Shown here piece by piece: positions 40,815 to 51,700 of a stretch of DNA of 64,000 nt. This DNA comes from WLMZ01 sp031410915 (GTDB lineage Bacteria > Actinomycetota > Acidimicrobiia > Acidimicrobiales > Ilumatobacteraceae), in assembly GCA_031410915.1 (NCBI GenBank), contig JANNZY010000086.1, positions 6,434 through 70,433 of the forward strand, given 5' to 3'. A model generated the notes under the pieces. That model ran no database searches. It saw nothing but the letters and a program-made list of their open reading frames with translations, and had not been told where the DNA came from. Every line of letters begins with the position of its first letter. The first letter of the stretch is position 1. Position numbers and translations under genes: made by a program.

Positions 40815-43360
40815 GTTCCGCTCGCGATCGCTTCGAGGACATCGAGTTTGGTGGCCCGCCAGGCGGGGACGACGGCGGCGAAAACGCCGGTCACGAACGC
40901 CGCGACGACGATGACGGCGATGGCCGTGGTCGGCACGGAGTACGTGGTCAGCCCCTGGTCGCGCAGGGCCACGATGACGATGTAGCCGAGCACGAGGCCG
41001 AGGAACACACCGACGATCGCACCATAGAGCGACGTCAGCACGCTCTCCCAACGAACTGTGGTGCGGACCTGCGACCGGGTCATGCCGACGGCGCGGAGCA
41101 GCCCGATCTCGCGACGGCGCTCGTACACCGCGAGCAGCATCGTGAGCACGATGCCGAACACGGCGATCACGACGGACAAGGCGAGCAGGCCGTACAGGAA
41201 CCCGAGGCTCTGGTCGATGAGGTCGCTTCGCCCGTCGATGAACTGCTCGCGGCTCTGCAGCTCGCCGATGCCGAACTCGTCGATCTCGCGATTGACGGCG
41301 TTGCGGAAGTCGCGGTCGGAGACACCGTCAGCACGGTTCACGAACGCGAACGCGGCCTGGCTGCTCTCGGCCGTGCCCTGCAACAACGCAGCATCGATGA
41401 CGCGGCTCTGGGCAAGTTCGGACGACAGGTAGATGCCCTGCACCGTGACCATCACGGTCTTGTCGCCGATGCGCAGGGGAATCTGCGAACCGAGCGACAG
41501 ATTCTCGCGCTTGGCCTCGCCGGTGCTGATCATGATGCCCGCAGCCGTCAGGTCGGCGAACGAGCCTTCGACGAATGCGTAGTCGAGCAACGTCCCGGCA
41601 CCGGGTGAGTTGACGATGGTGGCGCTGACCGGCCGGCCGGTTTCCGGGTCCTGCAGGCTGGCGAAGCCGAGCCCGGTGATGGTGTCGACCTCGGGCAACG
41701 CTGCAATGTCGGTGATCAGCTCCTGGCTCAGGCTGAGCGGACCGCCGTTCGTGGAGTTGATCACGTACTCGGCGAGCACCTCTGACGCGATCGTCTCTCG
41801 AAGTTGGCTCTTGATCGACGCTGCGAACACCGTGGCACCGGTGACGAGCGCGACCCCGATCAGCACGGGTGCTGCGGTGCGCGCCGTGCGCCGCGGGTTG
41901 CGCTGCACGTTGCCGCGCGACATGGCTCCGGTGATGCCACGAAGGCGCTGCACCGGAGCGCCGAGGACGCGGGCGATCGGATTGGCCATCGCCGGGCCGA
42001 GCAACAGCACCCCGACGAAGATCGCCATCACGGCGGCGCCGAGCAGGATCGAGTCCGCGCCGGCGAGCACCGTGCCGATCGCGGCGATTCCGAGGCCGAT
42101 GAACACGAACGCACCGATGATGCGCCCGCGGCTGTGGCGGACGGATTCGAAAGCTGACTCGCTCATCGCTGCGACGGGAGCGACCCGACCGGCGGCGACG
42201 GCCGGCACGATCGCGGCGACGAGAGTGGTGACGATGCCGGCGACCATGGTGATCGCGATCGTGCTCAACGTGATCGAGAGCGCGCGTGACGGGATGCCGA
42301 CACCGAATGCGTTCAACAGACCCTTGATGCCGACAGCCAACCCGCCGCCGGCGACCAGGCCCATCAGCGACCCGATCACGCCGACCGCCACGGCTTCGAG
42401 CAACATCGCTCGCGTGACCTGGCGGCGGCTGGCGCCGATGGCGCGGAGCAACGCGTTCTCGGTGCGCCGCTGGGCAGCGGTGATCGAGAAGACGTTGTAG
42501 ATCACGAAGCAGCCGACGCCGAGCGCGATGAGCGAGAAGATCGACAAGAAGATGGTGAGGAAGCCGAGGCTCTGCTCGACCTGGGTTTGGCTCTGAGCGA
42601 TGATCTCGACGCCGGTGAGCGCTTCGCTGGTGTCAACTCCCTGCGCGGTGTCGAGGGCCGCCTGCACCCGGTCGGCCAACTGGGCGTCGGTCAGCGTGCC
42701 GTCGCCCTTGACGAGCACGGCGTCGAAGTAGCCGGGCTTGAGCACGAACTCGGAGGCCGTCTGCTCGTCGAACAGCGCCCATGTGGCGTCACCGGGGGTG
42801 GAGATGTTGTTGTACTCGGCCAGGCCGACGAGTGTGAACGTCTGCGAGCCACCCTCGGCGTTCACCTTGACCGAGTCGCCGAGCGAGTAGTTGCCGTCGT
42901 CGGCGGTCTGGGTGTCCAGCACGACTTCGCTGCCGTTCGCGGGGGCTCGCCCGGACACGATGTTCCAGACCGAGAGCGCGCCGGAGTTGATGGTGCCGCC
43001 CGAGTTGATGCGGCTCGTGCGTTGGATCGGGTCGCCGTTCGAGTCGATGACGACCGCGTCTTCGGTGACCGACCCCTGCGCATCGACGACGCCCGGGACC
43101 GCTTGCACGATCCCGAGCACGTCGGTGGGGACTTCGTCGCGGCGTTCGAACCCGAGCGCGGTCTCGACCGAGTTGGCCGACTGCACGTACACGTCGACGT
43201 TTTCGTACGTCTTCGCGAACAGCGCGTCGAAGCTGAGCTCGAGTGTGTCTCGGAAGATGAACGTGCCTGACAGGAACGCCGTGCTGACGATGATGGCGAG
43301 CGCCGTCAGCAGGATGCGGCCGAACCGTGCGGTGACGTTTCGTAGAGCGATGCGTAACAT
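40811..43360 (-). CDS. FtsX/MacB-type ABC transporter permease
   Basis: This 849-residue permease has the layout of large actinobacterial FtsX-like proteins. An N-terminal helix (about 15-35) is followed by an outer MacB_PCD-type domain. A first FtsX core has three or four helices (about 245-430), with a second outer domain and a second FtsX core near 710-849 (TMLLAVYERRREIGLLRAVG). It moves lipophilic or peptide molecules by a mechanotransmission mode in known relatives. The start is ATG 43360, at MLRIALRNVTARFG; the frame is open 30 codons further. It follows its paralogue by 7 nt. Confidence 0.88.
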   Translation of the reverse strand: MLRIALRNVTARFGRILLTALAIIVSTAFLSGTFIFRDTLELSFDALFAKTYENVDVYVQSANSVETALGFERRDEVPTDVLGIVQAVPGVVDAQGSVTEDAVVIDSNGDPIQRTSRINSGGTINSGALSVWNIVSGRAPANGSEVVLDTQTADDGNYSLGDSVKVNAEGGSQTFTLVGLAEYNNISTPGDATWALFDEQTASEFVLKPGYFDAVLVKGDGTLTDAQLADRVQAALDTAQGVDTSEALTGVEIIAQSQTQVEQSLGFLTIFLSIFSLIALGVGCFVIYNVFSITAAQRRTENALLRAIGASRRQVTRAMLLEAVAVGVIGSLMGLVAGGGLAVGIKGLLNAFGVGIPSRALSITLSTIAITMVAGIVTTLVAAIVPAVAAGRVAPVAAMSESAFESVRHSRGRIIGAFVFIGLGIAAIGTVLAGADSILLGAAVMAIFVGVLLLGPAMANPIARVLGAPVQRLRGITGAMSRGNVQRNPRRTARTAAPVLIGVALVTGATVFAASIKSQLRETIASEVLAEYVINSTNGGPLSLSQELITDIAALPEVDTITGLGFASLQDPETGRPVSATIVNSPGAGTLLDYAFVEGSFADLTAAGIMISTGEAKRENLSLGSQIPLRIGDKTVMVTVQGIYLSSELAQSRVIDAALLQGTAESSQAAFAFVNRADGVSDRDFRNAVNREIDEFGIGELQSREQFIDGRSDLIDQSLGFLYGLLALSVVIAVFGIVLTMLLAVYERRREIGLLRAVGMTRSQVRTTVRWESVLTSLYGAIVGVFLGLVLGYIVIVALRDQGLTTYSVPTTAIAVIVVAAFVTGVFAAVVPAWRATKLDVLEAIASGT

Positions 43361-43367
43361 GGGTGTG

Positions 43368-45911
43368 TCAGGTCGTCGCAATCGCTTGCAGGATGTCGGC
43401 CTTGGCGGCGCGGCGGGCGGGGAAGAACGCAGCGAGGATCGCCGCGCCAATTGCGATGACGACGAAGATGACGATGGTGCCCGGCGAGACGCTGAACACG
43501 TCGATGCCTTGGTCGTTCAGTGCCCTCACGATCACCCAACCGAGCACGAGGCCGAGACCAGTGCCGAGGAAGGCGCCGAGCAGCGCCGTGATCACTGCCT
43601 CCCAGCGGATGGAGCCACGCACCTGCGGCCGTGTCGTGCCGACGGCACGCATCAGTCCGAGCTCGCGGCGTCGCTCGTAGACGGCGAGCAGCAACGTCAG
43701 CACGATGCCGAGGATGGCGATGAATACCGACATCATCAACAGCGCGTAGATGAAGTTGAGAAAGCCCGTGAACTGGTCCAGCTGGGCATCGATGTAGTCG
43801 CCGCGGGACTGGGCCTTGGCCGTCGGGTACTTGTCGGTCACGGACTGGATCGCCGCCTGCACATCGGCCTCGGGTGTACCCGGAGCGGACTTGGCAACGA
43901 CTTGGAAATCGAGCGGCGGCCGCTTGCCGACGAACTCGGAACGGTCGGCGATGTAGTTGCCGAAGAAGTCGTCGTCGTAGATCGCGGCGACCGTGAACGT
44001 GTCAGTCGACGAGTCGATGAACGTGACGTCGAAGGACGAACCGACGGTCCAGCCCTCGTCGTCAGCCTTCTCCTTGCTGACCGCGATGTCGGTACCCGAC
44101 ACATTGGCCCAGCCACCGTCGAGGAACTTCAGATCGATCAAACCAGCGGCGTGCGTCGGGTCGGTGATGAACGCGAGCCCTTGCTTCGGCTTGCCGTCGA
44201 CCATGCGCTGGAACGGCCCGGCACCGAGTCCGGCCGCGTCGGCCACTTGCGGCAGCCCGTTCAACTCGTCGACCAACGAAGTCGGCAGGCCGCCACCGGA
44301 CTGCGCGTCGGAGCTGGTGACCGCGAAGTCGCCGGTGAAGGTGTTGCCGATGGTCTTGCGAACGGACTCCTGCAAGGACGAACCGAACGTCGACACGGCG
44401 ACGAGCAGTGCCAGACCGATTCCGAGCGCAGCGGCGGTGAGCGCGGTGCGCTCCGGGCTGCGCGCCGCGTTGCGGCCGGCGACGGAACCCGTGACGCCGC
44501 GCAGCTTGCCGAGGGGCTTGGTGAGCAGATTGGACACCGGGCCGACGACGAGCGGGCCGAAGGCGATGAGCGACACGAAAAGTCCCACCACCCCGGGCGC
44601 GAGCCAGACTGCGTCGCTGCTCAGCCCGAGCGCGATGCCGACGGCCGCGATCACGGAGAAGGCGATGCCGACGGCCAGACGTTTGCGGGACCGGCTCGAC
44701 CGATCGATGCTGACCTCGCGCAGCGCGGCCAGCGGCGGCACCCGACCGGCGCGCAGTGCGGGGAACGTGGCACACACCAGCGTGACGATCAGGCCGACGA
44801 GTACGGTCTGAATCAGCGATGCGGTCGTGATGATCAGTGTCGATTCGCCGGTTCCGAAGCCCGCCGCGTTCAGGCCGGCGTTGACCAAGAAAGCGAGGCC
44901 GTAGCCACCAAGGAAGCCGAGGATGCCGCCGACGAGGCCGACTGCGAATGCTTCGACGAACAGCGCCTTGGTGACCTGCGTGCTCCTGGCCCCGATCGCA
45001 CGCATCAGTGCGTTCTCACGCGACCGGTGTGCTGCACTGATCTTGAACACGTTGTAGATGACGAAGCTGCCGACGAACAGCGCGATGCCGGCGAACACGG
45101 TGAGGAACGTGGTGAACGTGCCGAACTGTTCGGCGAGCTGATCGCGGTTGTCCGCGATGACCTGCTCACCGGTGAGCACCTCGACCTGGGACGTGTCGAA
45201 CAAGGCTTGAATCTCGGTCTGCAGCTCTGTCTCCGAGCGCGTGCCGTCGCCGCGCACGAGCACTCCGTCGATCTTGCCCGGTTGGCCGACCACGAAGTCC
45301 TCCGCGGTCTTGAGGTCGAAGAAGGCCCATGTCGGACCGCCGGTGCCGTCGCGGTCGCCGAATCGGACGATGCCGACGACCGTGAACTTGCGCGGTTCGC
45401 CGCTGGCCGTGACGGTGACGGTCTCGCCGACGCCGATGTTGCCGAGCTTTGCCGTGCGCTTGTCGAGCACGACGTCGTTCGGGCCCGTGGGTGCGCGACC
45501 ACCGTCTTGCAACTCCCACGGTGAGATCGTCGAGGAGTTGAACACCGCGCCGAACTTCGGCGGACCATCGGGGCCGATGTCTTCGCCCTCGGCATTGGTG
45601 ACTCGAGCGAAGCTCTGCACGTCTGCGGCCACTTCCTCGACGCCGGGGATGTTCTTGACCTGGTCGAGAATGGTGTCGTCGACCTTGCCCCGGATGGGGT
45701 CGCCGAAGTCGGTCTCGACCTGGACGGCGGAGCGGACGTAGGCATCGGTCTTCTGGTAGGCGGTGGCGAAGATCCGGTCGATGCCATCGTTGATCGTGTC
45801 ACTGAAGATGAACACGCCGCTGAGGAAGGTGCAGCCGGCGATGACCGCCAGCGAGGACAGGAGGAGCCGGCCTTTGCGGGCCAGCACGTTCTTCGTTGCG
45901 ATGCGCCACAT
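43368..45911 (-). CDS. FtsX/MacB-type ABC transporter permease
   Basis: This 847-residue permease is a paralogue of the next gene, sharing its layout. It starts MWRIATKNVLARKGRLLLSS, has an outer domain, and has cores with SRENALMRAIGARSTQ and AVYERRRELGLMRAVG. Two copies probably make a heterodimer with one ATPase type. The start lies one base after the ATPase stop, so all are co-translated. Confidence 0.9.
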   Translation of the reverse strand: MWRIATKNVLARKGRLLLSSLAVIAGCTFLSGVFIFSDTINDGIDRIFATAYQKTDAYVRSAVQVETDFGDPIRGKVDDTILDQVKNIPGVEEVAADVQSFARVTNAEGEDIGPDGPPKFGAVFNSSTISPWELQDGGRAPTGPNDVVLDKRTAKLGNIGVGETVTVTASGEPRKFTVVGIVRFGDRDGTGGPTWAFFDLKTAEDFVVGQPGKIDGVLVRGDGTRSETELQTEIQALFDTSQVEVLTGEQVIADNRDQLAEQFGTFTTFLTVFAGIALFVGSFVIYNVFKISAAHRSRENALMRAIGARSTQVTKALFVEAFAVGLVGGILGFLGGYGLAFLVNAGLNAAGFGTGESTLIITTASLIQTVLVGLIVTLVCATFPALRAGRVPPLAALREVSIDRSSRSRKRLAVGIAFSVIAAVGIALGLSSDAVWLAPGVVGLFVSLIAFGPLVVGPVSNLLTKPLGKLRGVTGSVAGRNAARSPERTALTAAALGIGLALLVAVSTFGSSLQESVRKTIGNTFTGDFAVTSSDAQSGGGLPTSLVDELNGLPQVADAAGLGAGPFQRMVDGKPKQGLAFITDPTHAAGLIDLKFLDGGWANVSGTDIAVSKEKADDEGWTVGSSFDVTFIDSSTDTFTVAAIYDDDFFGNYIADRSEFVGKRPPLDFQVVAKSAPGTPEADVQAAIQSVTDKYPTAKAQSRGDYIDAQLDQFTGFLNFIYALLMMSVFIAILGIVLTLLLAVYERRRELGLMRAVGTTRPQVRGSIRWEAVITALLGAFLGTGLGLVLGWVIVRALNDQGIDVFSVSPGTIVIFVVIAIGAAILAAFFPARRAAKADILQAIATT

Positions 45912-45912
45912 G

Positions 45913-46668
45913 TCAGTCTCCGAAGCGCTTCATGCGGTCGAGGACACGCTCCGACGTCGGGTCGAGCATCTCGTCCACGATGCGTCCGTCGGCCAAGAAG
46001 ATGACGCGGTCGGCATAGCTGGCGGCGACCGGATCGTGGGTGACCATCACGATGGTCTGGCCGAACTCGTTGACGGCGAGGCGCATGAAGTCGAGGATCT
46101 CGGCGCCGGTGCGGCTGTCCAGGTTGCCCGTCGGCTCGTCGGCGAAGATGATGGTCGGCTTGCTGGCCAACGCCCGGGCAACGGCGACGCGCTGCTGCTG
46201 CCCACCGGACAGCTCGCTGGGGCGATGCTTGAGACGATCACGCAGACCCACGGTGTCGATGACCCGGGCGATCCACTGCTCGTCGCCTTTGGTGTTGCCG
46301 AGCAGCAACGGCAGCCGGATGTTCTCGTCGGCGTTGAGCGTGGGGATCAGGTTGTAGGCCTGGAAGATGAAGCCGACCTTCTCGCGACGGAGCTCGGTGA
46401 GGTCTTTGTCCTTCAGCGTGGCGAGGTAGGTGTCGCCGATGAAAACCCCACCGGACGTCAGACCGTCCAGTCCGGCCAAGGCGTGCATCAGCGTCGACTT
46501 GCCGGAACCGGAAGGCCCCATGATCGCGGTGAACTTGCCGGCCTCGAACGTGACGGACACTCCGTCGAGCGCCTTGACTTCGCTGTCACCGGACCCGTAG
46601 GTCTTGACGGCATCGATCGCTCCGGCGGCTGCGGATGCGGGAGCAGAAGTGGTCAGGGCTTCAGTCAT
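45913..46668 (-). CDS. MacB/LolD-type ABC transporter ATPase
   Basis: This 251-residue ATPase drives the two FtsX-like permeases. Walker A is GPSGSGKST near residue 54; the signature LSGGQQQRVAVARAL is near 158, Walker B TIIFADEPTGNLDS is near 177, and the switch His lies in VMVTHDPVA. It is of the LolD/MacB type. ATG 46668 follows TAGAAC (46676-46681 in reverse) by 7 nt, suggesting leaderless translation. A perfect palindrome lies about 60 bp upstream, between this gene and the response regulator. Confidence 0.93.
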   Translation of the reverse strand: MTEALTTSAPASAAAGAIDAVKTYGSGDSEVKALDGVSVTFEAGKFTAIMGPSGSGKSTLMHALAGLDGLTSGGVFIGDTYLATLKDKDLTELRREKVGFIFQAYNLIPTLNADENIRLPLLLGNTKGDEQWIARVIDTVGLRDRLKHRPSELSGGQQQRVAVARALASKPTIIFADEPTGNLDSRTGAEILDFMRLAVNEFGQTIVMVTHDPVAASYADRVIFLADGRIVDEMLDPTSERVLDRMKRFGD

Positions 46669-46726
46669 GACGACAGTTCTACAACGAGGGTGTCGCAGTC
46701 CGATTCCCCATTCCGGTTGATCCCCA

Positions 46727-46742
46727 TCATCCGACCGGATGA
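46727..46742. promoter_or_regulatory. Perfect inverted repeat upstream of the ABC operon
   Basis: TCATCCGACCGGATGA has 7-bp arms and a 2-nt centre and lies about 60-75 bp before the ATPase start, in the gap between the response regulator stop and the ABC operon. It could be a binding site for the NarL-type regulator encoded next to it, or a hairpin after that gene. No T-run supports a terminator. Confidence 0.4.
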
Positions 46743-46764
46743 CGCGCCGGGAGCGATCGCCTGC

Positions 46765-47439
46765 TCAGGGGGCGGAGTCGCCGGGGGTGACGAGGCCGCT
46801 CTCGTAGGCGAGCACGACAGCCTGCACCCTGTCGCGCAGGTTGAGCTTCATCAGGATTCGCCCGACGTGAGTCTTGATCGTTGCCTCGCCCAGGAACAAC
46901 GTGTCGGCGATCTCACCGTTCGACAGGCCGCGGGCCACCAGCCGCAACACCTCGTGCTCGCGATCGGTCAACTGGTCCAGGCCCGGTACGGCGGCCGACG
47001 GCTCTCGGGCGGGACGGCTGGTGATCTCCTCGATCAGGCGGCGTGTCACGGACGGCGCAAGTAGGGCATCGCCGGCGGCGACGACCCGGATCGCGTCGAC
47101 GAGCTGCTCGGCCGGCGCGTCCTTCAACATGAATCCGCTGACCCCGGCGCGCAGCGCGGCATACACGTAGTCGTCGAGGTCGAACGTCGTCAGCATCAGC
47201 ACCCGCGGCGACGCGTCGGTGCGCTCGCGCAACAGCTGCGCCGCGGCCTCGATGCCATCCATACGCGGCATGCGCACGTCCATCAAGATCACGTCGGGCG
47301 CACATCGGCGCGCAGCGTCGATGCCGTCGATGCCATCACTGGCCTCGCCGACCACGGTGATGTCCGCCTCGGCCTCGACGATCATGCGGAAGCCGGCCCG
47401 AACCATGGCCTGATCGTCGACGATGAGGACCCGGATCAT
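46765..47439 (-). CDS. NarL/LuxR family response regulator
   Basis: This 224-residue regulator has a receiver domain (residues 1-120; RVLIVDDQAMVRAGF start, phospho-acceptor Asp about 54 in DVILMDVRMP, and Lys in FMLKDAP). A LuxR-type helix-turn-helix lies at about 152-215 (LTDREHEVLRLVARGLSNGEIA, then TIKTHVGRILMKL). ATG 47439 overlaps the kinase stop. Because the ABC operon follows on the same strand after 96 bp, it probably controls that operon in response to envelope stress or an antimicrobial. Confidence 0.93.
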   Translation of the reverse strand: MIRVLIVDDQAMVRAGFRMIVEAEADITVVGEASDGIDGIDAARRCAPDVILMDVRMPRMDGIEAAAQLLRERTDASPRVLMLTTFDLDDYVYAALRAGVSGFMLKDAPAEQLVDAIRVVAAGDALLAPSVTRRLIEEITSRPAREPSAAVPGLDQLTDREHEVLRLVARGLSNGEIADTLFLGEATIKTHVGRILMKLNLRDRVQAVVLAYESGLVTPGDSAP

Positions 47440-48629
47440 GCGCGTGCGCTCTCCAGCGGGGTGCGGTGCAACGGGGCAGCGGCGCGCACCTGCCATCCGC
47501 CGCCGGGCCGTGGCCCGACGGTGACCGATCCTCCGCACAGCGCCATCCGCTCGCGCATGCCGACCAGGCCGTGCCCGGCGACGTTGGTGGCGACAGTCGC
47601 GCCGCGACCGTCGTCCACGATCTGTACGGCGACGCTGTCCGGCGAGTAGGTGATCTGAACGCCGACGCGGCGAACCGCACCAGCGTGTTTGCGGATGTTG
47701 GTCAGTGCCTCTTGCACCACGCGGTACAGCGACAGGCCGACACTGGATGGAATCTCGCCAGGTGGCGTGCCGATCTCGGTGAGTTCGACGGGCAGGCCGG
47801 CGTCGTCGATCAATGTCCGAACCGTGGCCAGCGATGGTTGGGGTGCGAGTTGCAACTCGTCGTCGGGGTCGCTGGCACGCAGCACGCCGAGCACGCGGCG
47901 CAGCTCGGCCATTGCGTCGCGACCGGTGGCCTCCAGGTCCTTCAGCGCTGTCTCGGCCTGGGCCGGCGATGTCGCGATCGATCGCCGCGCCGCACCGGCT
48001 TGGATGATCATCAAGCTGACGGAGTGAGCGACCACGTCATGCAGCTCACGGGCGATGCGCGACCGCTCGTCGAGCATGCGTTGCTGGGCGACCAACTCTC
48101 TCGCCCGCTCGGTGTGCTCAGCGCGCTCGGTCGCCTCGGCCGCGGCACGACGGCGCCGCTGCAGGTTGTCGCCGAGCACGAATGCTCCGGCGGTGAAGAG
48201 CACGCTCGTGATGGCCTCGCCATAGCTGATGCTGCCGACGGCCAGCCCAGCGGCCACGAATGCACCCAATGCAGGCACCGCGATGCGCAGCGTCAGGTCG
48301 CGCCGCGGCCCGCTCGTGTGCGCCGCGACCGTGTACGTCGCGATCAGCGATGCCATGCCCGATTCGTTGTAGTTGAAGCCTTCCAGCAAGAACTCGGCCG
48401 CGAAGACCGCGGCGAGCACTGCGATCGGGCTGCGCCGCCGCCAGATCAGCGGTACTGCAGTCGCGATCGCCAGCAGAGTGCCCCACACGTTCGGCTGCCG
48501 CACGTTGTCGCCGTGGTGGGACCCGCCCCACATCGCGCCGATCGACGCGCCCGTGACCAAGCCGGCCAGGATCGCGTCCGCGGCCCGCGGGTGGGACCGC
48601 AGCCATCTCAGGTGACGCAGTCGGTGCAC
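47436..48629 (-). CDS. Sensor histidine kinase (DesK/NarX type)
   Basis: This 397-residue kinase has about five N-terminal membrane helices (residues 17-150), a coiled linker, and a HisKA_3 dimerisation domain with the phospho-acceptor His in RIARELHDVVAHSV. An HATPase domain follows (VVQEALTNIRKHAGA, VDDGRG, GHGLVGMRERM). Its stop overlaps the response regulator start (ATGA). With no large outer domain, it probably senses within the membrane, as in BceS/DesK types, matching the ABC transporter next to it. Confidence 0.92.
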   Translation of the reverse strand: MHRLRHLRWLRSHPRAADAILAGLVTGASIGAMWGGSHHGDNVRQPNVWGTLLAIATAVPLIWRRRSPIAVLAAVFAAEFLLEGFNYNESGMASLIATYTVAAHTSGPRRDLTLRIAVPALGAFVAAGLAVGSISYGEAITSVLFTAGAFVLGDNLQRRRRAAAEATERAEHTERARELVAQQRMLDERSRIARELHDVVAHSVSLMIIQAGAARRSIATSPAQAETALKDLEATGRDAMAELRRVLGVLRASDPDDELQLAPQPSLATVRTLIDDAGLPVELTEIGTPPGEIPSSVGLSLYRVVQEALTNIRKHAGAVRRVGVQITYSPDSVAVQIVDDGRGATVATNVAGHGLVGMRERMALCGGSVTVGPRPGGGWQVRAAAPLHRTPLESARA

Positions 48630-48766
48630 ACGATCACGCTATCCACCAGGCACGATCGCGCCGTCCGACCTGAGGATGACCGGCCCTCCACCGGAGGTCA
48701 CTTCGTCGACGACGAACCTGAAACCCGGGGCGAATCACAGCCGTGTCATGCCGTACGCTCGCGCTC

Positions 48767-51700
48767 GTGAGTTCGTGCCCCTCCTGCTCCAACCCGGTGG
48801 CGGCAGGCTCGCGCTTCTGCCCCACCTGTGGGTTTGCGCTCGGGGCGGCGATGGTCGAGGAGCGGCGGGTGGTCACGGTGCTGTTCGCCGACCTCGTCGG
48901 GTTCACCACCCTGTCCGAGCACCTCGATCCCGAGCAGGTCAAACGGCTGGTCGACGCCTGCTTCCAGCGCCTGGTCGACGACATCACCACCTTCGGCGGC
49001 ACCGTCGACAAGTTCGTCGGCGACGGCATCGTCGCGCTGTTCGGGGTGCCCGTTGCGCACGAGGACGATGCCGAACGGGCCGTTCGCGCTGCACTGCGGA
49101 TGCAGGACTCGCTGGCCAGCTTCTCGGCGTCTCGAGTCGCGCCGTACGCGTCGCAGGTCCTGCAGATGCGTGTCGGCATCAACACCGGGGTCGCGCTGGT
49201 CGGCACCGTGGCCGGCACCGACCACACCGCGATGGGCGATGTCGTCAACACGGCGTCGCGGCTGCAGTCGTTGGCACCGCCCGGTGGCGTGCTCGTCGGC
49301 GAGACCACACACGGGCTCACCGAAGCGAGCATCGGATACGAATCGCTCGGCGATCTGTCGGCACGTGGTCGTGAAGCGGCGGTCCCGGCATGGCTGGCGC
49401 GCACGGTCGTCGCCGCGCCCGGTGCCCGGCACCGCCGCCGTGACGTCGCGATGATGGGCCGCTCGACCGAACTCGCGCTCGCAATCGCCACGGTCGACTT
49501 CTCGCTCGCCAACTCGCAGGCCGCCTTGATGGCCGTCGACGGCGAAGGCGGTGTTGGCAAGAGCCGTCTCGTCGACGAACTCGTCGCCGAGGTGCGCTGC
49601 CGCGACAACGCGCTCGTGCTGCAGGGGGCGGCGGTTCCATACGGCGAGTCCAACGTCTGGTGGCCGTTCGCCAGCGCGTTGTTCGACCGACTCGAACTGG
49701 AATCCGGAGCAACGCTCGAGCAGATCCGCGATACCGCACTGCAACAGGGCCGCGACCTGTTCGGCGGCGACGACGAGATCACGCTCAAGCAGTTGGCCGA
49801 CGCTTTCCAGCACGTGCTCGGCTACCCGTCCAAGCTCGACGAGCTCGATCCGCAGACAGCACGCGACGCGGTCGCCCGGGCGATCTCGATGGTGCTCGAA
49901 CGCCGCCTCCGCGTCGGGCCCGTCCTGCTGTCGATCACCGACATCCACTGGGCCGACCCTGCCGTTCTGGCGCTGTGCGAGCACCTGCTCGTCGCCCTGG
50001 CGCGGCTTCCGTTCCTGCTCGTCACCACCAACCGTCCCGACCCGGACCTGGTGTGGCCGCCGATGTCCACGCGGGCTGCGGTGGTGCGTCTGCCGCTGGA
50101 GCCACTCGGTCGCATCTCGGCCGCGCAACTCGTACGTGCCATCGTCGGCACAGACGTCGACGACGCAACCATCACCACGATCTACGAGCGCTCCGGAGGC
50201 AACCCGCTGTTCCTCGAAGAGCTCGCCGTCCTCGTGGCCGAAGGCGGCGACGTGCGCGCCTTGCCCGATTCGCTGCGCGCTGTCATCGCCGCCCGTCTGG
50301 ACCAGCTGCCCGCCGACCAGCGCGCCGTCTTGGACAACGCCGCCGTGCTCGGTCCAGCCGGCATGGTCAACAGCCTGCACCGCTTCGCGGACGCGCTCGG
50401 TCAACACGTCGAGCCGCACATGTTGGACGGTCTGCGTGACTCCGGTCTGCTCCGCATCGACGATCGGCGCTGGTCGTTCCAGTCCGACTCGGTGCGCGAG
50501 GTCGCCTACAACACCATCACCAAAGCCGTCCGCGCGGCCCGTCACGTCGGCGTCGCACTCACGATGCACGAGCGTGGGTTCAATCCCGATGACGTCGCCC
50601 ATCACCTGGCTGCGGCAGCCGAGATCACGTCCGAGCTCGGTCCGCTGGCCGGCGTTCCCGCCGACATTCGCGACCGAGCACTGTGGGCCCTGGAATCCGC
50701 GATCGGGCGAGCCATCGAGCAGGGAAACCTGCGCCAGATCGTGCGTTACACGACCCGGGCCATCGACCTGCTCGACGTGGCCAACACATCGGACGAGCAA
50801 CGCACGCAACGCGCCGAGCTGCGCCTGCGCCGCATCGGCGCGTGGGTCGAGTTGCGGCAGCTGGATCGCGCCCGGCCGGAGACCGACTCGGTGCTCGCCG
50901 ACGCGCTGGCCGACGATGACATCCCGACCGAAGCTGCGGCGCGTCGGGCCCGCGGTCTGATCAGCCAGGCGACCGGCGACCTCTTGTCAGCCCGCCGCGA
51001 GTTGGGCGAGGCGATCGATCTGTTCCGCGAATTGGACGACCGTCCGCAGTTGGCCGAAACGCTGCGCCTGCGCGGTTTCCTCGAGCTGTTCGGTGGCTCG
51101 CTGGCCGACGCCGAGTGGTTCTTCGGCGAGTCGGCCAGCATCTACACCGAGCTCGACGACCGCCGCGGCCTGGGCTACATCGATCAACACCGGGCCTGGA
51201 TGGCGTTTCTCAGCGGCGACATGGCGGTGGCCGAGTCACATCTGCGCGCGGCGGCCGACACGTTCAACGAGCTCGGCGATCGTGCCGGCGTCGGTTGGGC
51301 CTTCGGCCTGCTCGCGTTCGTCGAGTTCTACAACCGCCGCTTCCTGGAGGCCGAGGACTTGGCCACACTCGTGCGCAGCGAAGCCAAAGAGCGTGGCGAC
51401 GAATGGGCCGAGGGGATGATGATGTCGCTGCTCGCGTCGATCCGGTTGTGGACCGGGCACATCGACGCTGCGGCAGCTCTGGCCGATCAGGCGCGGGCGA
51501 AGTTCAAGAAGCTCGGCGACGCGTTCGGCCTGGCGCAGACGTTGGCCGTGCTCGGCAGGGCTCAGGTCGCGCTCGGCGACGCGAACGCGCCGCGCACGAG
51601 CGAGACGTTGTTGTCGCAGGCCGACGTGCACAGCCAGAGCCCGTTCGCGTTCGTCGCCGCAGCCGGCATGGCGATGCACGCCGGCGACGGCAAGACAGCG

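Noticed and set aside
42891..45524. 877-codon open frame on the plus strand across the permease genes
   Set aside because: Antisense shadow of two FtsX-like permeases; no domain or start signal.
48746..50809. 687-codon open frame on the minus strand opposite the cyclase
   Set aside because: Low-complexity Arg/Val/Asp-rich translation; the plus strand has intact cyclase and AAA motifs.
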